NCBI RefSeq assembly: GCF_014066305.1
Contig: NW_023501074.1
Coordinates: 186,001 to 250,000, forward strand
Direction: 5' to 3'
Source of the DNA: Letharia columbiana
Taxonomy: Eukaryota; Ascomycota; Lecanoromycetes; Lecanorales; Parmeliaceae
Length of the DNA stretch: 64,000 nt
Below the pieces are notes generated by a model that was not told the DNA's origin, did not search any database, and saw nothing but the letters and a program-made list of their open reading frames with translations. This document shows positions 59,900 to 64,000 of this stretch, one piece after another. Each line of letters opens with the position of its first letter. Position 1 is the first letter of the stretch. The translations under genes were made by a program, and so were the position numbers.

Positions 59900-61904
59900 T
59901 ATTAATTAGAATAAGTAAAGGCCTATGAATTAAATTCATAGAGTTGGATTTTTCTAAGTTAAATCGAATTTTAGCCCTAGCCCTAAGTTAAATCGAACTC
60001 TAATCGCTTACTATACGTTTTTAACCTACTTCTATTACTATAAAATTAATTTAATCTATATATAGAGGTAGTATATAGATATATATATACGAAGAGAGGC
60101 GCGCTAAGGCCTAATTAGAAAGATATAATAATTATCTATAAAAAATAGAGAAAGACTATATTCTTATAATAAGAAGTATCGAAATATCGAAAAGAAATGG
60201 AGATAACGTGCTAATTAGTGGTGTGAATCCCATAATATCTTCTATCGTAGTGAAATTTTTCGAATAATAAAATAGCTGTAGATATCGGACGATTTTAATT
60301 CGTTTAAATATGCATCGTTTCGGAAGTAATAATTTGATGTGGAACCGTAGAGAGCATATGACGTAGGATCTTGGAGAGCTGAGCCGTGTTCTTAGTGCTG
60401 AGGGCCTTATTGCCGCTTGGTTTCTCCGTAGTGTTCTCCGCATTCGCCTACTGTATTAACTTCTCTTATACTAGCTAAGTGAATTAGTATAAGACCGTGA
60501 AGAGTAGACCTATTATATTACTACTGCTAATGACTATCTCCGTAATATTCTCTATAGTATTCTCCATATTCGCTTATTATAGATTCTCCTCTTATTTAAT
60601 TAAGTACGAGGGTATCGAGGATAAATATATTTATATTAATGGAATTGATAGAATTAATAGAATAGTAAAAGAAGAATAGTTATACAAATAGATAAAAGAA
60701 TTATTATTCGATTTCGAACGCGTCTAATATAATTATTATATTTAAATATTAATTTAATCTATTATTAATAGACTAAACTTCTTAAATTATATCGTATAGA
60801 CTTTATAGTATATAGATAACGCGTAATATAGCTAACGAGCTTTGCTGAAGACTAAGTAGAATTTAAATAAAAGCTGAAAAGATATAAACTATCGAAAGAG
60901 TTATTATTAAAGAAGTCTAATAATAGATCTCGTAATAGAGAATCTTTAATAGCGTCTTTCTCTCGTTTAAAAGCTTTTTCTTAATAATATTTAGAATCTA
61001 ATACGCGTTAAGAGACTTTAAAATAGAGTAATAAAGAATAAATAGAGAAGAAAAACGCGTCTTAAAAAGGTAGTATCGCTTAATTAAAAGGTATTATCGC
61101 TGACTTAAGAGAAGTATATAGAGGAGAACGATGACTATAAATCCGTTCGGGCTCTTTTTAAGAGTCTTTTAACGCGTTTATAAGTAGTAATAGATAGCTA
61201 TTAAACTACGGTCTCGATTACTAGTAGTAGCGAATTCGCGAAGAGATAATTTAAGGGCGTTAGTAGGGGCTCTAAGAGGCGAGTAAAAGAGGTATATATA
61301 CCTTAGACGTTAAGTAACCTTTAAGCGAGGGATATCGAAGATAATTATATTTATATTAATGAAATTAATAGAATAATAAAAGAAGAATAATTATATAAAT
61401 AGATAAAAGGATTATTATTCGATCCCGAACGCGTCTAATATAACTATTATAATATTTGAATATTTATTTAATTCACTAATAGTAGATTAAACTTTATTAT
61501 TTTTACAGCGTTAGAAAGCGTAAAGCGAGCTCTACAATTTAAGAAATTATAAAGTAACTATATATATCGTAAGCTAAGTACTTTAAAGTATAAAACTTCT
61601 ATATATAAATTTTTAATAAGAGAGACGCGAGAGAGCTATCGGGCTAACTTAGTCGATTTAATTAAAAAGCGTATAGAACTCGAATTTATAATTAATTATA
61701 TATATAAATTTAAGATTTTTAAGCTTAGCTCTATCTTATTCTTTTATATATATTAATAGAGATATATAATATAGATAAGATAGAATAAAATAATAAAACT
61801 ATTAAATTATATATATAAAAAGAAGATATAATATAATAGAAGATATCTTCGTTAAGATATTAGATTATAGAATTTAATAATATATTAAAAATACGTTAAT
61901 AATA
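59900..61904 (-). repeat. 5' LTR of that element, split by F5
   Basis: The first bases lie at 59900-59911 and the remainder at about 61756-61904, where agataagatagaataaaataataaaact matches the A-type LTR. The R partner 61790-61800 (ataataaaact) pairs at 10 of 11 with the primer-binding site. F5 occupies the gap. Confidence 0.65.
59912..61750 (-). repeat. Long F repeat F5 with RIP-spared centre
   Basis: About 1.84 kb in reverse orientation, from the complement of the 3' end (taagtaaaggcctatgaatt) to the complement of the 5' end (tcttattcttttata). The segment 60150-60680 keeps many CpA/TpG and shows the Thr/Asn/Glu-rich repeat reading ANAENTTEKPSGNKALS on the minus strand. Frames of 95 codons (60443-60156, minus) and 60 codons (60497-60679, plus) start with ATG here but match nothing I know and cross the mutated edges. 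The rest is RIP-altered. Confidence 0.75.
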
Positions 61905-61929
61905 ATATAACTCTTTTAAAAATAAATAA

Positions 61930-63955
61930 TTTAAGATACTTTATTAAAAATTAAAAAAAATTATAATATTTAAATAGTTATTTTATAGAAAATTATTTTT
62001 TTATTAGAGTGCGTAGTAAAAAGTTATATATAAAAGAAACTACTTATTTTCTATTTCGATTAATTTTAAAATATATTATATAAAAAATAATTAATATAGC
62101 GAATATCGAGTTTTCTTTTTAAACTCTAGAGCTATTAGAGGGTAATAAAATCCCTTATCGATCTTAGTAAATTATTAAAATTCTTTTCTATTTAGAAATT
62201 AACTAATTTTATTTATATTACTTTATAATAGACTTTAATAGATTTAAAACTTCGTTCTCTAGTAAAAGTTATCTTAATCTAGAAGATTTATAAGTAAATA
62301 TTCTTAGAAAGATTTAATTTTTTAATACGATTAACGAGAATAACGTATAAATAAGAGATAATAAGAAATTACTTAAATAAATCTATAAAGATTAGAATAT
62401 ATTTAAATAAATTAAATAATTTTAATATAAATAATAACGACTATTAGATACTTCTATAGCTATTAAAATAATTAATTAAATTAAAATTAGCTATCGTATA
62501 AAGCTTTTTAATAAAATACTTAATACTTTACTCGATTTTAATTAATTAGTTAGAAATTAATACTACGAAGCTTAAATTAAATAATTTAAATTATAAATAT
62601 ATTTAAGAATATTATAGAAGAATCTTATAACTCGTTATTATAGAGTTAAACTATTTAAAAGATAGAAAATTAAGAAAATTAATTAAAAAAAATAAGAATA
62701 TTAGAGTTAAATATAGTAATAAATATAAATATTATATAATTAAAAACTTCTAGAAATATATATATTTTATAGATGAGATATATATAGATTCTAGAATAAT
62801 TAATATATATAAAAGAATAAGATAGAGCTAAGCTTAAAAATCTTAAATTTATATATGCAGTTAATTATTAATTAGAATTCGCTACGCTCTTTAATTAGAT
62901 CGGCTAACTTACCGCGGGTAAATAAATTAGCGTCTATAACTATTAAAATCTCGCCCTTCCGCGCCTTCCTTATTAAAAAAATAGGTGTATATTATTAACA
63001 TATAGAATAACTTTTTTATTTTCTATTAAAATTTTAAGATTTCTTTTTTAAATTTTGAAACGCTGTTTGTGCTTTCCGAATTTTTAAGAATTTTGAAATT
63101 TAGTCTTATAATTATTAAAGCGCAAGGAATTCAAATATCGCTTATCAAAGTTCGCTTATTAAAGATCGCTTACCTACTTACTCGATAGCCCTAATTAAAA
63201 AAAATGATTATGAATTTAATTCATAGGCCTTTACTCGTAATATATAAAAGAGTACTATATAAAGAAGATATTACTTTAAAATCTAAAAATCTTTAAAAAA
63301 TATTTAACTTTTAGAACTTTAAATTTTATATATTTATAGAAATCTCTTAATATAAAATAGATAAATTATAATTTTATAATAATAAGAATAATTCTTTAAA
63401 ATTTATAAATTTAAAAGAAAGAGATTTCGAAATAATTTTAATATCGTATAGCGAAGTAAAAGATTAAAAGAAATTATAAAGTCGAGATTAAATTTAAAGA
63501 GAACTTAATAACTTAGATCTATTATATTTAGAAATTACTTAATTTATATTCGCTTATATTAAAAAGAATATATTTAATATAATAGAATTATTCTTTAAGA
63601 AGATAACGATTTAAATTATAATATTAGATTAAATAAAACTTTATTAAAAAAAGATATTAAAGACGTAGTTTAATAACTTAAAGATAATAAATAAATTAAG
63701 ATTTTAATATATTTAATCTAATTATTAAATCTTAACGTAATAGAGATCTATTAAAATATTCTATTTTAAAGATTAAGAAAGAAAGTATAATATATAATTA
63801 ATTAATTAAAATTAATATTAAAACGAACTTAGGCGTTAATTTCTCTAGAATAAATATAAGTACGTATTAAAGAAATATCTATACGCTATCGATAGCTAGT
63901 AAAAAAAGATAATTAAGCTATAAAATTAAATAGATAATAATATATTAGCTAAATA
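61930..63955 (+). pseudogene. Tc1/mariner-like transposase remnant, split by F6
   Basis: On the plus strand from about 62000: helix-turn-helix-like start, then KNFQKYIYF-type reading leading to YFIDEIYIDS at 62763-62792, the FTDEAH-D box with the first catalytic Asp (62772) kept. F6 interrupts after SRIIN. The frame resumes at 63238 with IYKRVLY. The C-terminal part at about 63690-63900 reads LI*LLNLNVIEIY*NILF*RLRKKV, then LISLEQI, the LPPQSPDLNPIE--WN-LK--LR--V and ISMEEIRARI segments; the third catalytic position is the Glu of VIE. Dead through stops. Close to 63955 the composition normalises and a terminal repeat may lie there. Confidence 0.8.
62810..63237 (+). repeat. Short F repeat F6 inside the mariner-like gene
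   Basis: taaaagaataagatagagc to ggcctttactcg, one internal unit, with an extra ctcgcccttccgcgccttcc stretch at 62950. Flanked by taatatata at 62801-62809 and 63238-63246; the transposase frame reads on across the junction. This would be a 9-bp TSD, but TA[AG]TATATA precedes nearly all F copies, so a terminal-sequence explanation remains. Confidence 0.8.
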
Positions 63956-64000
63956 GTTCATGAAATTAATGGAGAATGAAATTTTGGTGGTTTGCCAAGA
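63955..64000. other. Edge of the RIP-altered block
   Basis: From about 63955 the sequence contains tcatgaaattaatgg and tggtggtttgcc, with normal CpA/TpG. Either the end of the mariner-like element escaped mutation or non-repetitive host DNA begins. Too short to decide. Confidence 0.5.

Noticed and set aside
60156..60679. A 95-codon minus frame and a 60-codon plus frame in F5
   Set aside because: No family recognised; the plus frame is antisense to the repeat reading and its hydrophobic look follows from AT-rich codons. Kept only as part of the F5 description.
62801..63246. Firm 9-bp TSD for F6
   Set aside because: The match is exact, but the same TA[AG]TATATA lies before most other F copies, so it may be part of the element or a target preference. 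Other copies give only partial matches.

Overview
This window looks like the interior of an AT-rich, gene-empty block of a filamentous ascomycete (Pezizomycotina) genome that has been through repeat-induced point mutation (RIP). CpA and its complement TpG are almost absent over tens of kilobases, while CpG, CpC and CpT survive. Frames that still align codon by codon with known transposon proteins carry the expected lesions: Cys to Tyr, His to Tyr, Gly to Asp, Trp and Gln to stop. ATG-initiated frames longer than about 60 codons occur only in a few islands that escaped mutation. I see no host gene, tRNA, rRNA or CRISPR array. The species cannot be named from this sequence. All boundaries were read by eye. 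Those defined by target-site duplications (TSDs) are exact; coding-domain limits are approximate.

Layout. 1-5095: minus-strand chromovirus (element H), inserted in the 5' part of another minus-strand LTR element (B, to 6464). 6783-15233: complete plus-strand chromovirus (C, TSD atctt), broken in gag by a 1.47-kb non-autonomous LTR element (A1, 8136-9603). 16.2-17.8 kb: dead piggyBac-like transposase (PB1). About 18.3-27.7 kb: plus-strand gypsy element (G), broken by A2 (20786-22227, TSD tataa, mostly unmutated), by a 2.1-kb repeat F1 (23.09-25.20 kb) and by a hAT-like MITE (26.2-26.7 kb). 27666-32395: 5'-truncated minus-strand chromovirus D. 33.7-39.1 kb: cluster of F repeats holding an unmutated short F copy (35.1-35.5 kb), a 600-bp inverted-repeat element (36433-37032) and a 1-kb foldback element. 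39.6-41.1 kb: second piggyBac (PB2). 41.5-44.5 kb: hAT transposase on the minus strand. 44.5-50.4 kb: largely unassigned, with a 100-bp hAT-type MITE. 51047-58093: complete minus-strand chromovirus E (TSD ctagc) inside an F repeat. 58-62 kb: F copies, one splitting an old LTR. 62-64 kb: Tc1/mariner-like transposase split by a short F copy. At about 63955 ordinary base composition returns, so the block seems to end there.

How the parts relate. A, B, C, D and E share one LTR lineage. In A1, A2, C and E an 11-nt primer-binding site lies 2 nt from the 5' LTR and is the reverse complement of an 11-nt stretch inside the LTR, about 30 nt downstream of a TATA-like box. This is the Tf1/sushi self-priming arrangement. 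The 11-mer differs between two subfamilies but changes together with its partner. A carries no recognisable protein and is probably mobilised by C/E-type relatives. The two LTRs of C belong to different subfamilies downstream of the predicted U3/R junction although its TSD is perfect.
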